Positions 53,507 through 60,637 of a stretch of 64,000 bases of DNA are shown one piece after another. Below the pieces are notes generated by a model that had not been told where the DNA came from, did not search any database, and saw nothing but the letters and a program-made list of their open reading frames with translations. Made by a program: the position numbers and the translations under genes. The stretch's first letter is position 1, and each line of letters opens with the position of its first letter. This DNA is from Flavobacterium akiainvivens (GTDB lineage: Bacteria; Bacteroidota; Bacteroidia; Flavobacteriales; Flavobacteriaceae), in NCBI RefSeq assembly GCF_001278115.1, contig NZ_LIYD01000005.1, positions 4,371,974-4,435,973 on the forward strand, in the 5' to 3' direction.

Positions 53507-53607
53507 TTTATTTAAAAATTGAAAAATTTAATAATTGAAAGATTGGCAAATGTGTTGATGTCGAATCTTTTAATCTTTCAATGTTTGAATTTTTAAATTG
53601 AAAAATC
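53507..53607. repeat. Palindromic spacer between transketolase halves
   Basis: About 100 bp with two imperfect complementary arms made of AAAAATTGAAA and TTGAAAGATT words (53511-53550 against 53560-53605). It looks like a word-based palindrome inserted between the two halves. Confidence 0.7.
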
Positions 53608-54561
53608 ATGACAAAATATACAAATACAGGTAGTAAAGATACACGTTCGGGGTTTGGCGCAGGCCTTACCGAACTTGGGCAGACTAACGAAAATGTAGTG
53701 GCCCTGTGCGCCGACCTTATTGGCTCGCTAAAAATGGACGATTTTAAAAAGAACCACCCTGAGCGCTTTTTCCAGGTGGGTATTGCCGAGGCTAACATGA
53801 TAGGCATGGCGGCGGGCATGACCCTTGGTGGCAAGATTCCGTTTACAGGTACATTTGCAAACTTTTCAACCGGAAGGGTTTACGACCAGATTCGCCAGTC
53901 AGTGGCCTATTCTGACAAGAATGTTAAGATATGTGCTTCTCACGCGGGCCTAACCCTTGGTGAAGACGGTGCAACTCACCAGATACTTGAAGATGTGGGT
54001 CTTATGAAAATGCTTCCGGGTATGACGGTTATCAACACGTGCGATTATGCGCAAACCAAGGCTGCAACTATAGCTATTGCTGAGCACCACGGTCCTGTGT
54101 ACCTGCGTTTTGGCCGCCCTGTAGTGCCTAACTTTACGGCTGAGCTTGAGTTTGTTATAGGCAAGGCCATACTGCTTAACGAAGGTACCGATGTTACCAT
54201 TGTTGCTACCGGCCACCTGGTTTGGGAGGCCCTTGTAGCTGCTGAAGCCCTTGAGGCTAAAGGTATTTCGGCTGAGGTAATTAACATACACACCATTAAG
54301 CCGCTTGATGACGAGGCTATCCTTAAATCAGTTGGTAAAACGGGTTGTGTGGTTACTGCCGAAGAGCACAACATACTGGGCGGACTTGGCGAAAGCGTTG
54401 CCCGTGTGCTGTCGCTTAACCACCCTGCACCACAGGAGTATGTGGCTGTAAACGACAGTTTTGGCGAAAGCGGAACACCTGAGCAGCTAATGGAAAAATA
54501 CGGCCTTAACAGCGCTGCTATTATTGCTGCAGCTAAGAAAGCCATATCAAGGAAGAAATAA
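53608..54561 (+). CDS. Transketolase, C-terminal (pyrimidine-binding) subunit
   Basis: 317 residues. It has the transketolase Pyr domain (GIAEANMIGMAAGMTLGGK, SHAGLTLGEDGATHQILEDV) with the catalytic Glu in GIAEAN, and the C-terminal domain (GHLVWEALVAAEAL, GGLGESVARVL). It completes the active sites of the N-terminal subunit at 52658. Split transketolases are common in Flavobacteria and archaea. A terminator follows. Confidence 0.93.
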   Translation: MTKYTNTGSKDTRSGFGAGLTELGQTNENVVALCADLIGSLKMDDFKKNHPERFFQVGIAEANMIGMAAGMTLGGKIPFTGTFANFSTGRVYDQIRQSVAYSDKNVKICASHAGLTLGEDGATHQILEDVGLMKMLPGMTVINTCDYAQTKAATIAIAEHHGPVYLRFGRPVVPNFTAELEFVIGKAILLNEGTDVTIVATGHLVWEALVAAEALEAKGISAEVINIHTIKPLDDEAILKSVGKTGCVVTAEEHNILGGLGESVARVLSLNHPAPQEYVAVNDSFGESGTPEQLMEKYGLNSAAIIAAAKKAISRKK

Positions 54562-54587
54562 TTTAGTTTTTTTGATAGTTAAGAAGG

Positions 54588-54619
54588 TCCCGAAACTGAA
54601 AGGTTTCGGGATTTTTTAT
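54588..54619 (+). terminator. Terminator after transketolase
   Basis: Perfect 9-bp stem TCCCGAAAC/GTTTCGGGA, six-base loop, T run. Confidence 0.9.
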
Positions 54620-54645
54620 TGCTCAAAATCAGAGGTATATAAATT

Positions 54646-54684
54646 AAAAAAAGCCCTGAAGTATTGCACTTCAGGGCTTTTTTA
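54646..54684. terminator. Bidirectional terminator before the FKBP gene 3' end
   Basis: An 11-bp core stem AGCCCTGAAGT/ACTTCAGGGCT flanked by A and T runs on both sides, so it can work on both strands. It serves the convergent FKBP gene. Confidence 0.88.
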
Positions 54685-54704
54685 CGTGGTATTATACTAC
54701 TATA

Positions 54705-55628
54705 CTACTGGTGGCAGCTGGCATCAAGATGCCTTTTTATGCCGCTTTCGCAGGTAGGTATATCGTCAAAATCATAGTAGCGAATTGGGTTGTTGTTGCC
54801 CACTCCTGTACCGGGTATTTGTATTTCGGCGGCAGTAAGGTAGCCATCGCCATCATCATCTATATCGCGGTAGTTAGGAGTGCCATCGCCGTCGGTATCA
54901 TAATGGGCAATATCTGTTACGCCGTCAGTTTCATATCGGTTTAAAATACCATCGCCATCTGTATCAAGATACTCTACGCTGTACAATTTAAACGAAAATA
55001 TCATAGAAGCATAAGAGCCTACAAGAGTACTTGGTGAGGTGTTGTAATAAGCAAGCCCCGATGGAAGGAACATTACACCGGCACCGTAGTTTTGAAAACT
55101 GGCTGGATCCGGGCTGCCGGGTACATCTATATATTCGCCACCTTTAAATAAAGGCATTATTTCCTGCCATCCTTCAATAGTAGTAGCTAAAGACATTGCC
55201 GATGATGGGAAAGGGTTGTAGTCAAACTGGGTGCCGTCAAGCAGCGTACCACGATAAGATACCACAACATTATCTGCCCTTGTAGGCTGGTCTCCGCTGC
55301 CCTGGGTTAACATAAGGTAATACACGGTATACAAAGGCGTGTTGCTTTCTTCAAGGCTTTGTACTTCTTTGCTTTGCAGCGGATAGTCTTGCTGGTCCCA
55401 TATAGAAGTTTGCGTTCCGGCATCTGTAAGGGTGTCTATAACTACATTAAAATTGGCATCTACGCTGGCAATATAATGTGTATGCAGGTACTCTTCTATA
55501 TTAACTTTTTCTGTGGCATATTGCTCTGTATAATCACGTAGCCGTACCGTTGTATCGTCATCTTTTTTGCAGGAAGCCGCCAGTGTTATAAGTGAAATAA
55601 GTACAAAAGCCCTGAAATATATGTTCAT
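54705..55628 (-). CDS. FKBP-type peptidyl-prolyl isomerase lipoprotein with calcium-binding repeats
   Basis: 307 residues from ATG 55628; an upstream in-frame ATG at 55655 overlaps a -7-like box (TATCTTGC, 55659-55652), so I prefer the inner one. The lipobox is LITLAASC. The middle region (about 110-215) is an FKBP domain (ADNVVVSYRGTLLDGTQFD, GWQEIMPLFKGGEY, FLPSGLAYYN). The tail has thrombospondin type 3-like calcium-binding repeats (DTDGDGILNRYETDG, DTDGDGTPNYRDIDDDGDG). This family includes GldI-like folding factors of gliding bacteria. The function is likely folding of exported proteins. Confidence 0.86.
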   Translation of the reverse strand: MNIYFRAFVLISLITLAASCKKDDDTTVRLRDYTEQYATEKVNIEEYLHTHYIASVDANFNVVIDTLTDAGTQTSIWDQQDYPLQSKEVQSLEESNTPLYTVYYLMLTQGSGDQPTRADNVVVSYRGTLLDGTQFDYNPFPSSAMSLATTIEGWQEIMPLFKGGEYIDVPGSPDPASFQNYGAGVMFLPSGLAYYNTSPSTLVGSYASMIFSFKLYSVEYLDTDGDGILNRYETDGVTDIAHYDTDGDGTPNYRDIDDDGDGYLTAAEIQIPGTGVGNNNPIRYYDFDDIPTCESGIKRHLDASCHQ

Positions 55629-55710
55629 TTTTAAATTTTTTTTAATGGGGTGCAAGATACAATTTTCCTTTATTTTTGTAGAGTAATAACACCTGTTTTT
55701 AGGAATTAGT

Positions 55711-56109
55711 ATGAGGATTGATAAATATTTGTGGTGTGTGCGCTATTATAAAACCCGCAGCCTTGCCACGCAGGCCATTCAAAAAGGGCATGTAACGGTA
55801 AACGGGCAACAGGCAAAAGCATCGAGGGAGGTTTTTCCTTCAGATAAAATAACCGTGCGCCGCGACCAGATAAACTATAAGCTGGCAGTGCTTGATATAC
55901 CCGCAAACCGGGTAGGGCCAAAGCTTGTAGATATGTACCGTAAAGACGAAACCCCTGCCGAGGCGTTTGAGCACCTGGAGCTTTTGCGCATGACCAAAGA
56001 ATACTACCGTGCCAAAGGAACGGGCAGGCCTACCAAAAAAGACCGCCGCGACCTTGATGAATACGGAGAGGATTTTGATGACGAAATTGATACTGGCGAG
56101 GCGCTGTAA
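55711..56109 (+). CDS. S4-domain RNA-binding protein (Hsp15-like)
   Basis: 132 residues. The N-terminal S4 domain (MRIDKYLWCVRYYKTRSLAT, then KGHVTVNGQQAKASREV) binds structured RNA and resembles heat-shock protein 15, which rescues stalled 50S subunits with nascent chains. The C-terminus is highly charged (GTGRPTKKDRRDLDEYGEDF), as in flavobacterial members. A -7 box TATTTTTG lies at 55671-55678. Confidence 0.88.
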   Translation: MRIDKYLWCVRYYKTRSLATQAIQKGHVTVNGQQAKASREVFPSDKITVRRDQINYKLAVLDIPANRVGPKLVDMYRKDETPAEAFEHLELLRMTKEYYRAKGTGRPTKKDRRDLDEYGEDFDDEIDTGEAL

Positions 56110-56145
56110 AGGGCGTTTTCTTATCTTTGAAACAAATACACGACC

Positions 56146-56640
56146 ATGAAACACATTATCCTTACCAAAGAGGAAATACAACATAAAATTCGCCGTATTG
56201 CCTACCAGATATATGAAACCTTTCCGGATGAGGAAGAGGTGGTCGTAGCCGGTATAGCCAGCAACGGCTTTGAGTTTGCCAAGCTGCTTGCTGCAGAACT
56301 GGGCAGGATATCTGACATTAAGCCGGTAATTTGCGAGGTTAAGATAAATAAAAACGAGCCGCAGGAAGCTGTGCAAACCTCGTTAACCCCGGAAGAATAT
56401 ACCAACAAGGCACTTGTGCTGGCCGATGATGTGCTAAACAGCGGCACCACGCTTATATATGGCGTAAAACATTTTTTAAATGTTCCGCTTAAAAAATTCA
56501 AGACTGCTGTACTTGTAGACCGCAACCACAAGCAATACCCCGTTAAGGCCGATTTTAAAGGCCTCTCGCTCTCTACATCGTTAAAAGAGCATATAGAGGT
56601 GGTTTTAGTGGGTAGCGAGCCTTATGCAGCCTTAAATTAA
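56146..56640 (+). CDS. Phosphoribosyltransferase family protein
   Basis: 164 residues. The PRPP-binding loop is ALVLADDVLNSGTT (about 88-101), and the N-terminal VVVAGIASNGFEFAKLLAAEL is the PyrR-like region. It belongs to the type I PRTase fold (PyrR/hypoxanthine PRTase-like). The base it uses cannot be told. The last 4 bp overlap the convergent aroK gene. Confidence 0.87.
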   Translation: MKHIILTKEEIQHKIRRIAYQIYETFPDEEEVVVAGIASNGFEFAKLLAAELGRISDIKPVICEVKINKNEPQEAVQTSLTPEEYTNKALVLADDVLNSGTTLIYGVKHFLNVPLKKFKTAVLVDRNHKQYPVKADFKGLSLSTSLKEHIEVVLVGSEPYAALN

Positions 56641-57152
56641 AGCAGGCTTACAATTTCATTTACTATAGTTTCCGGGGTTTTGCCATCGGTTACTACGGTA
56701 TGTTTGGCATGGTTATAATAATAGCTGCGCTCAAAAAGGTGCTGCCCTATAAAATCATACAGTTCCTGCCCGCTTAGCTTGTCTATAAGCGGGCGCGATG
56801 TGCCCTGGGCGGTTGTGCGCTCAATAATTTGGGGTATACCTGCCTTTAGGTATATAGAAATTACATCTTCCCTTTGCAGGAAAAGGTGGTTGTTGGCATA
56901 GCAGGGTGTACCGCCGCCCACGCTCAGTATAAATTCATCTTCTACGTCCAGCAATCCCTTTAACAGGGTGTGCTCCATCTTGCGGAATTTAATCTCGCCA
57001 TCCTGCTCAAAAATCTGCTGTACGCTTTTTTGGGCTTCCCTTACAATTATTTCGTCCAGGTCAAGGTGCGGAATTTCGGTTGCAAGCGCCAGTAAACGGG
57101 CAATTGTTGTTTTGCCTGAGCCCATGTAGCCGCATATAATTATCTTTTTCAT
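56637..57152 (-). CDS. aroK: Shikimate kinase
   Basis: 171 residues. P-loop GYMGSGKTT at 8-16, the DLDEII motif near 32-37 (Asp for metal and shikimate), the FRKMEH arginine, and SVGGGTPC near 78-85. It phosphorylates shikimate in aromatic amino acid synthesis. It is convergent with the PRTase gene, overlapping by 4 bp, and its upstream region faces the tRNA genes. Confidence 0.93.
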   Translation of the reverse strand: MKKIIICGYMGSGKTTIARLLALATEIPHLDLDEIIVREAQKSVQQIFEQDGEIKFRKMEHTLLKGLLDVEDEFILSVGGGTPCYANNHLFLQREDVISIYLKAGIPQIIERTTAQGTSRPLIDKLSGQELYDFIGQHLFERSYYYNHAKHTVVTDGKTPETIVNEIVSLL

Positions 57153-57289
57153 ATAATAAGCCCTTACAAATAAGGGTGTTGTGTAATTTCGTCAAAAAAA
57201 ACTCAAATTTATAATAAAAAGGCTTTGAAAAGTTAATAATACATCCGTATATTTGCACCCGCATTCAGGGAATGAAATTTATTGACTTC

Positions 57290-57362
57290 GACTCGGTAGC
57301 TCAGCTGGTAGAGCACATCACTTTTAATGATGGGGTCCTGGGTTCGAATCCCAGCCGGGTCA
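57290..57362 (+). tRNA. tRNA-Lys (UUU)
   Basis: 73 nt, acceptor GACTCGG/CCGGGTC with one G-U pair, D arm AGCTCAGCTGGTAGAGC, anticodon TTT in a CTTTTAA loop, T arm CTGGGTTCGAATCCCAG, discriminator A, CCA not encoded. Confidence 0.96.
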
Positions 57363-57388
57363 CAAAAATAAATTTCCTGAATGCTACC

Positions 57389-57461
57389 GACTCGGTAGCT
57401 CAGCTGGTAGAGCACATCACTTTTAATGATGGGGTCCTGGGTTCGAATCCCAGCCGGGTCA
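57389..57461 (+). tRNA. tRNA-Lys (UUU), second identical copy
   Basis: Identical over all 73 nt to the copy at 57290, with a start-to-start distance of 99 bp. It is followed by a terminator, and the two are probably one transcript. Confidence 0.96.
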
Positions 57462-57465
57462 CGAA

Positions 57466-57497
57466 AAAGTTAAGCTACAACAGCTTAACTTTTTTTG
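57466..57497 (+). terminator. Terminator after the tRNA-Lys pair
   Basis: 11-bp stem AAAGTTAAGCT/AGCTTAACTTT, five-base loop, T run. Confidence 0.88.
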
Positions 57498-57519
57498 TTT
57501 TAATTACTTACCTACTACC

Positions 57520-57601
57520 GGCCATGTGGAGAAATTGGTAGACTCGCCATCTTGAGGGGGTGGTGCCGCAAGGCGTATGGGTTCGAATCCCATCGTGGTC
57601 A
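57520..57601 (+). tRNA. tRNA-Leu (GAG), likely integration site
   Basis: 82 nt, acceptor GGCCATG/CGTGGTC (two G-U pairs), anticodon GAG in the TTGAGGG loop closed by CCATC/GGTGG, long variable arm TGCCGCAAGGCGT, T arm ATGGGTTCGAATCCCAT, discriminator A. The integrase gene starts 271 bp downstream on the same strand, the classic layout for a tyrosine-recombinase element inserted at the 3' end of a tRNA gene. A second copy of the 3' end, marking the far border, is not found inside the window. Confidence 0.9.
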
Positions 57602-57644
57602 CTTTTAGCTGTTTTCATAACAGCGGATTTATTTCAAAAAGCTC

Positions 57645-57681
57645 AAAAAAGCCTGCAAATCAAGCATTTGGAGGCTTTTTT
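57645..57681 (+). terminator. Terminator after tRNA-Leu
   Basis: Stem AAAAAAGCCT/AGGCTTTTTT with an inner CAAAT/ATTTG helix. Confidence 0.8.
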
Positions 57682-57735
57682 ATTTTTTGCAGTATCGCAA
57701 AGTTTTTAAAAATACTCCTAATTATTGTGGCAGTA

Positions 57736-57771
57736 GTGTGGCACTCGGGTTTTTCAAAAAAAGTGCCACAA
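57736..57771. repeat. Inverted repeat TGTGGCACT/AGTGCCACA upstream of the integrase (copy 1)
   Basis: GTGTGGCACT at 57736-57745 and AGTGCCACAA at 57762-57771. It is about 100 bp before the integrase ATG. A half-copy TTGTGGCAGT precedes it at 57725. Two more copies lie downstream of the integrase. Confidence 0.8.
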
Positions 57772-57872
57772 CTTACAGTTTATGTTGCTGTTTTACAACC
57801 CGTTAACCTGCTTAACGACTTGATTTTTAGATACTATAATTCGACCTTTATGTTTAATTAAATTGTTGAATT

Positions 57873-59186
57873 ATGTTAGAGAACAGTTTTAGGCTTACTT
57901 TTTTTCTAAAGTCACCCAAGAAGGCGACAAGCCAGAGATTAATTTATTTGAGGATTACCGTTGACGGTATAGCTAAAGAAACCTCAACCAAACAAAAATG
58001 GGATTTTAAACGTTGGAACCAGCAATCCTGTAGAGCTACAGGTAATAAGGAAGATGCAAAGGCAATTAATTTTTATCTTGACACCCTTACCAACAAAATC
58101 GTTCAATTCAAGGCCGAACTAATATTGAACTCCCACACGATAACGGCACAGCGCATTATTGATTATGTACTGGGAAGGGACGTTTCAAAAGCTAAGTTAT
58201 TGGAGGAGTTTCAGCAGCACAATGATGAAATGAAAGCTTTGGTTGAAACAGGAGAATATGCAATCGGGACACACCGCCGGTTCGTGGTTGCAAAAAATCA
58301 TGTGAAAGAATTCATTGAATTCAAGTACCGCACCGATGATATTGAATTTAGAGAACTGAAATATGAGTTCATTAAGGACTATGAGTTCTATCTTAAGACG
58401 GTAAAGCACTGCAATAGCAATACTACGCTAAAACACATTACCTATGTAAGAAAGATGGTAATACGTGCCCTGCATAGGGAAATCATCCAAAAAGATCCCT
58501 TTGTCAGCTTTAAAGGCAAAAGGACTAAGGTTCTGAAAAGCCCCCTAAGCCTAGAAGAACTCACTGCGATTGAAGATTATACCTTTGCCACAAGAAGGCT
58601 TAGCGTTATACGCGATGTATTCATTTTTCAGTGTTATACCGGCCTGGCTTATGTTGATGTCTTTAACTTAAAGCATTCCGATATAAAAAATGGTATTGAT
58701 GGAAAATTATGGATCATTAAAACACGCCAAAAGACAGCAAGTCCTTTTCACGTACCCCTGCTCCCTCAAGCCATCAATATTATGGAACAGTACAAAGATG
58801 ATCCGGTATGCCTTAAAAAGGGCACTATACTGCCCGTTGCATCAAACCAGAAGATGAATGAGTATCTTAAAGAGATTGCGGCAATATGTGGACTTACCTG
58901 CAGTCTTAATACGCATAAAGCGCGAAGAACCTTCGGAAGTACTGTTACACTTGCAAACGGTGTCCCTATTCACGTGGTTAAGGAGATGCTGGGACACAGT
59001 TCCGTCAAGCAAACCGAAGAATATGCAATTACTGAACAAATGGCAATAGGCAGGGAAATGGAAGTATTGACGGATAAATTAAGTGAGCCTGCAGATAGGC
59101 CGACGACTAAAGCTAACGCTATTATAATGGAATTGAAAAAAGAAATCGACGATTTAAAAGCTAAATTAGCGATGCAAGAACATTAA
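57873..59186 (+). CDS. Tyrosine recombinase / integrase of an integrative element
   Basis: 437 residues. There is an N-terminal arm-binding domain (about 1-90, Arm-DNA-bind_5-like LTFFLKSPKKATSQRLIYLR), a SAM-like core-binding domain (about 105-205) and a catalytic domain (about 220-395). Catalytic residues: Lys287 (KTRQKTAS), His348-x-x-Arg351 (HKAR), His375 (LGHSS) and nucleophile Tyr384 (EEYA). The first catalytic arginine, normally in TGLR, is Ala259 here (CYTGLAYVDV), as in the IntDOT-like Bacteroidota integrases. A near-consensus -7 box TATGTTTA lies at 57849-57856. The C-terminus has a short coiled coil (MELKKEIDDLKAKLAMQ). It would catalyse integration at the neighbouring tRNA-Leu. 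Confidence 0.92.
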   Translation: MLENSFRLTFFLKSPKKATSQRLIYLRITVDGIAKETSTKQKWDFKRWNQQSCRATGNKEDAKAINFYLDTLTNKIVQFKAELILNSHTITAQRIIDYVLGRDVSKAKLLEEFQQHNDEMKALVETGEYAIGTHRRFVVAKNHVKEFIEFKYRTDDIEFRELKYEFIKDYEFYLKTVKHCNSNTTLKHITYVRKMVIRALHREIIQKDPFVSFKGKRTKVLKSPLSLEELTAIEDYTFATRRLSVIRDVFIFQCYTGLAYVDVFNLKHSDIKNGIDGKLWIIKTRQKTASPFHVPLLPQAINIMEQYKDDPVCLKKGTILPVASNQKMNEYLKEIAAICGLTCSLNTHKARRTFGSTVTLANGVPIHVVKEMLGHSSVKQTEEYAITEQMAIGREMEVLTDKLSEPADRPTTKANAIIMELKKEIDDLKAKLAMQEH

Positions 59187-59215
59187 AGCTACTGGATTCC
59201 AGACAATAAACTATT

Positions 59216-59239
59216 AAAGCCTGCTTTTTGCAGGCTTTT
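59216..59239 (+). terminator. Terminator after the integrase
   Basis: Stem AAGCCTGC/GCAGGCTT with TTTTT loop and flanking A and T residues. The stretch from here to about 59686 holds no convincing gene; it contains two copies of the TGTGGCA inverted repeat and an ATATGC/GCATAT palindromic area near 59400-59460. Confidence 0.8.
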
Positions 59240-59271
59240 GATTTGTACAAATTATTTGTGGTGTTTGTAAT

Positions 59272-59310
59272 TTTTGTGGCATCAGGAGGATTTTAAAAAA
59301 GTGCCACAAA
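59272..59310. repeat. Inverted repeat TTTGTGGCA/TGCCACAAA (copy 2)
   Basis: TTTTGTGGCA at 59272-59281 and GTGCCACAAA at 59301-59310, about 19 bp apart, 86 bp after the integrase stop. Confidence 0.8.
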
Positions 59311-59524
59311 TTAATCAATAAATTACTAATATACAAATAGTTAACACCATATAAACTACATGCCAAAGTACCATAATCAAGAGAATAACTAGGGTAAATT
59401 ATATGCTTTTAAATATAATTTATCAAAAAGAATCTATTTTATATGCCTAAGCATATAATTGAAGTCAACAATCGGTATAAAGTAATGCATGCATTGCCAA
59501 ATTATAACATCGCTTTATTCTCTC

Positions 59525-59564
59525 TTTTGTGGCACTTTAAAGATTAAAAAAAAGTGCCACAAAA
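59525..59564. repeat. Perfect 14-bp inverted repeat TTTTGTGGCACTTT (copy 3)
   Basis: TTTTGTGGCACTTT at 59525-59538 and its exact reverse complement at 59551-59564, 12-nt spacer. Confidence 0.85.
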
Positions 59565-59671
59565 TTTCGTGTATTGGCTTATTTTTGAAGCGTCTATAGT
59601 CAAATTAAAAGTCGGATTTATTGCCGTAGAGTATCTTAAACAGGATGAAAAATTATATTGGATTAGATCCT

Positions 59672-59706
59672 AAAAAAACAGGCAACCTAAACAGCCAGGT
59701 TGCCTG
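59672..59706 (-). terminator. Minus-strand terminator at the end of the frameshifted gene
   Basis: 10-bp perfect stem CAGGCAACCT/AGGTTGCCTG, eight-base loop, then seven T on the minus strand. The TAG stop codon of the gene (59689-59687) lies inside the hairpin. Confidence 0.8.
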
Positions 59707-59979
59707 TAAAATCTATCTCGCTACGAAATCCGGGATGGTATGAAGGCCTGTATATTATATAGCCTAAAGATTGAAGTTCTTTAAGATATTTGTGGTAGGT
59801 TGGAATAGTGCTAATATGGGATAATCCCATAATCCTGCTCCTGCTCGCCCTCACGGCAACCTTTTTTTTTGTTTTATTGCCAATACCAAAATAGCATACA
59901 GCATCGAAATGTGCCAGACAGTAAGCCTTTTATCCTTTTCAAAAAAAGAAAGAAATCTTGCTAAGTCATTTGGTTCCAT
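59687..59979 (-). pseudogene. Frameshifted paralog of the 60296-60589 element gene
   Basis: From ATG 59979 the minus strand reads MEPNDLARFLSFFEKDKRLT, then HISMLYAILVLAIKQKK, and hits a stop (TGA) just after a run of nine A (59870-59862). With one more A the frame would continue ...KVAVRASRSRIMGLSHIST, YHKYLKELQSLGYIIYRPSY and end at TAG 59687. That composite (98 codons) aligns along its length with the intact 97-residue protein at 60296-60589 (compare YHQYIKQLDEFGYIRYEPSF). The span is 293 bp, one short of a multiple of three. It could be a genuine pseudogene, a slippage-dependent gene or a homopolymer sequencing error. Its start overlaps the HTH gene end by 14 bp. Confidence 0.78.
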
Positions 59980-60256
59980 GTCGCCTATCCTCGTTAAACA
60001 AATTTTCAATGTCAGCCTTGTTATAATAATAAGAGCCTAACACCTTTTTAAATCGAATTTTTCCTGTTACACGAAGATTTTGTAAAGAGGCAGGAGACAT
60101 ATCAAGTAGCTTTCTCACAACCTTGCTTTTAATCCATTCCAGGCTAAATTCAGTTGCTCCCTTCGATACCACATCCGTGATGGCTTCGCGAAAGCTATTC
60201 ATCATCAGCAGACCAAATTGCCTAAGGTCTTCCTTTGTTACAATTTCACTCATCAT
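59966..60256 (-). CDS. Excisionase-like helix-turn-helix protein
   Basis: 96 residues, beginning with two Met codons (MMSEIVTKEDLRQFGLLMMN). The C-terminal half (VVRKLLDMSPASLQNLRVTGKIRFKKVLGSYYYNKADIENLF) is the MerR/excisionase-type winged helix (HTH_17) found in Bacteroidota mobile elements. It probably binds the element's own recombination or regulatory sites. It lies between two paralogous small genes, overlapping the downstream one by 14 bp. Confidence 0.8.
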   Translation of the reverse strand: MMSEIVTKEDLRQFGLLMMNSFREAITDVVSKGATEFSLEWIKSKVVRKLLDMSPASLQNLRVTGKIRFKKVLGSYYYNKADIENLFNEDRRHGTK

Positions 60257-60295
60257 TAAAACTTTTTTAAGTTTATTTTTTTACCGAAACAGCCC

Positions 60296-60589
60296 TTATT
60301 TGTTTACCTGTAAAAAAAAGATTTTACTGGGCTGGTTCTTTTTGAAAGAAGGTTCATACCGAATGTAGCCAAACTCATCAAGCTGTTTAATATATTGGTG
60401 GTAGGAACACTGCGTCATTAACTTAGCCGCCTCCATCACCTGATAACTGTAAAGGCAAAGCGGATTGACCCATCCCATCTTTTGCCTTACGCATAACAAC
60501 GCGGCATACAAACCAATATGCCGCATTGTGATACGAGGATCTTTGGTAATTGCTTCCCAAAATTCAAAAAGCTTATCTGTGGGTTTCAT
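60296..60589 (-). CDS. Small element-encoded protein, intact paralog of the frameshifted gene
   Basis: 97 residues (MKPTDKLFEFWEAITKDPRI...). It looks like a small winged-helix-type protein: helices around HIGLYAALLCVRQKMG, then MEAAKLMTQCSYHQYIKQLDEFGYIRYEPSF, whose pattern is a recognition helix followed by a wing. It could be a replication-initiator-like or transcription-regulator fragment of the element. It is 39 bp upstream of the HTH gene in the same direction. Confidence 0.72.
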   Translation of the reverse strand: MKPTDKLFEFWEAITKDPRITMRHIGLYAALLCVRQKMGWVNPLCLYSYQVMEAAKLMTQCSYHQYIKQLDEFGYIRYEPSFKKNQPSKIFFLQVNK

Positions 60590-60637
60590 AGTTGGTCAGA
60601 TATGTTGCCCCCTTTTTGTCTTCTCTTTTTGTCCAGT

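Noticed and set aside
57272..57541. Open frame across both tRNA-Lys genes
   Set aside because: Its repeated peptide (DSVAQLVEHITFNDGVLGSN) is merely the translated tRNA sequence.
57577..57861. 94-codon open frame between tRNA-Leu and the integrase
   Set aside because: It starts inside the tRNA and runs through a terminator and inverted repeat; no coding character.
59569..59745. Two tiny plus-strand frames (GTG 59569, 38 codons; ATG 59646, 32 codons)
   Set aside because: No promoter, and they lie antisense to the frameshifted minus-strand gene or cross its terminator.
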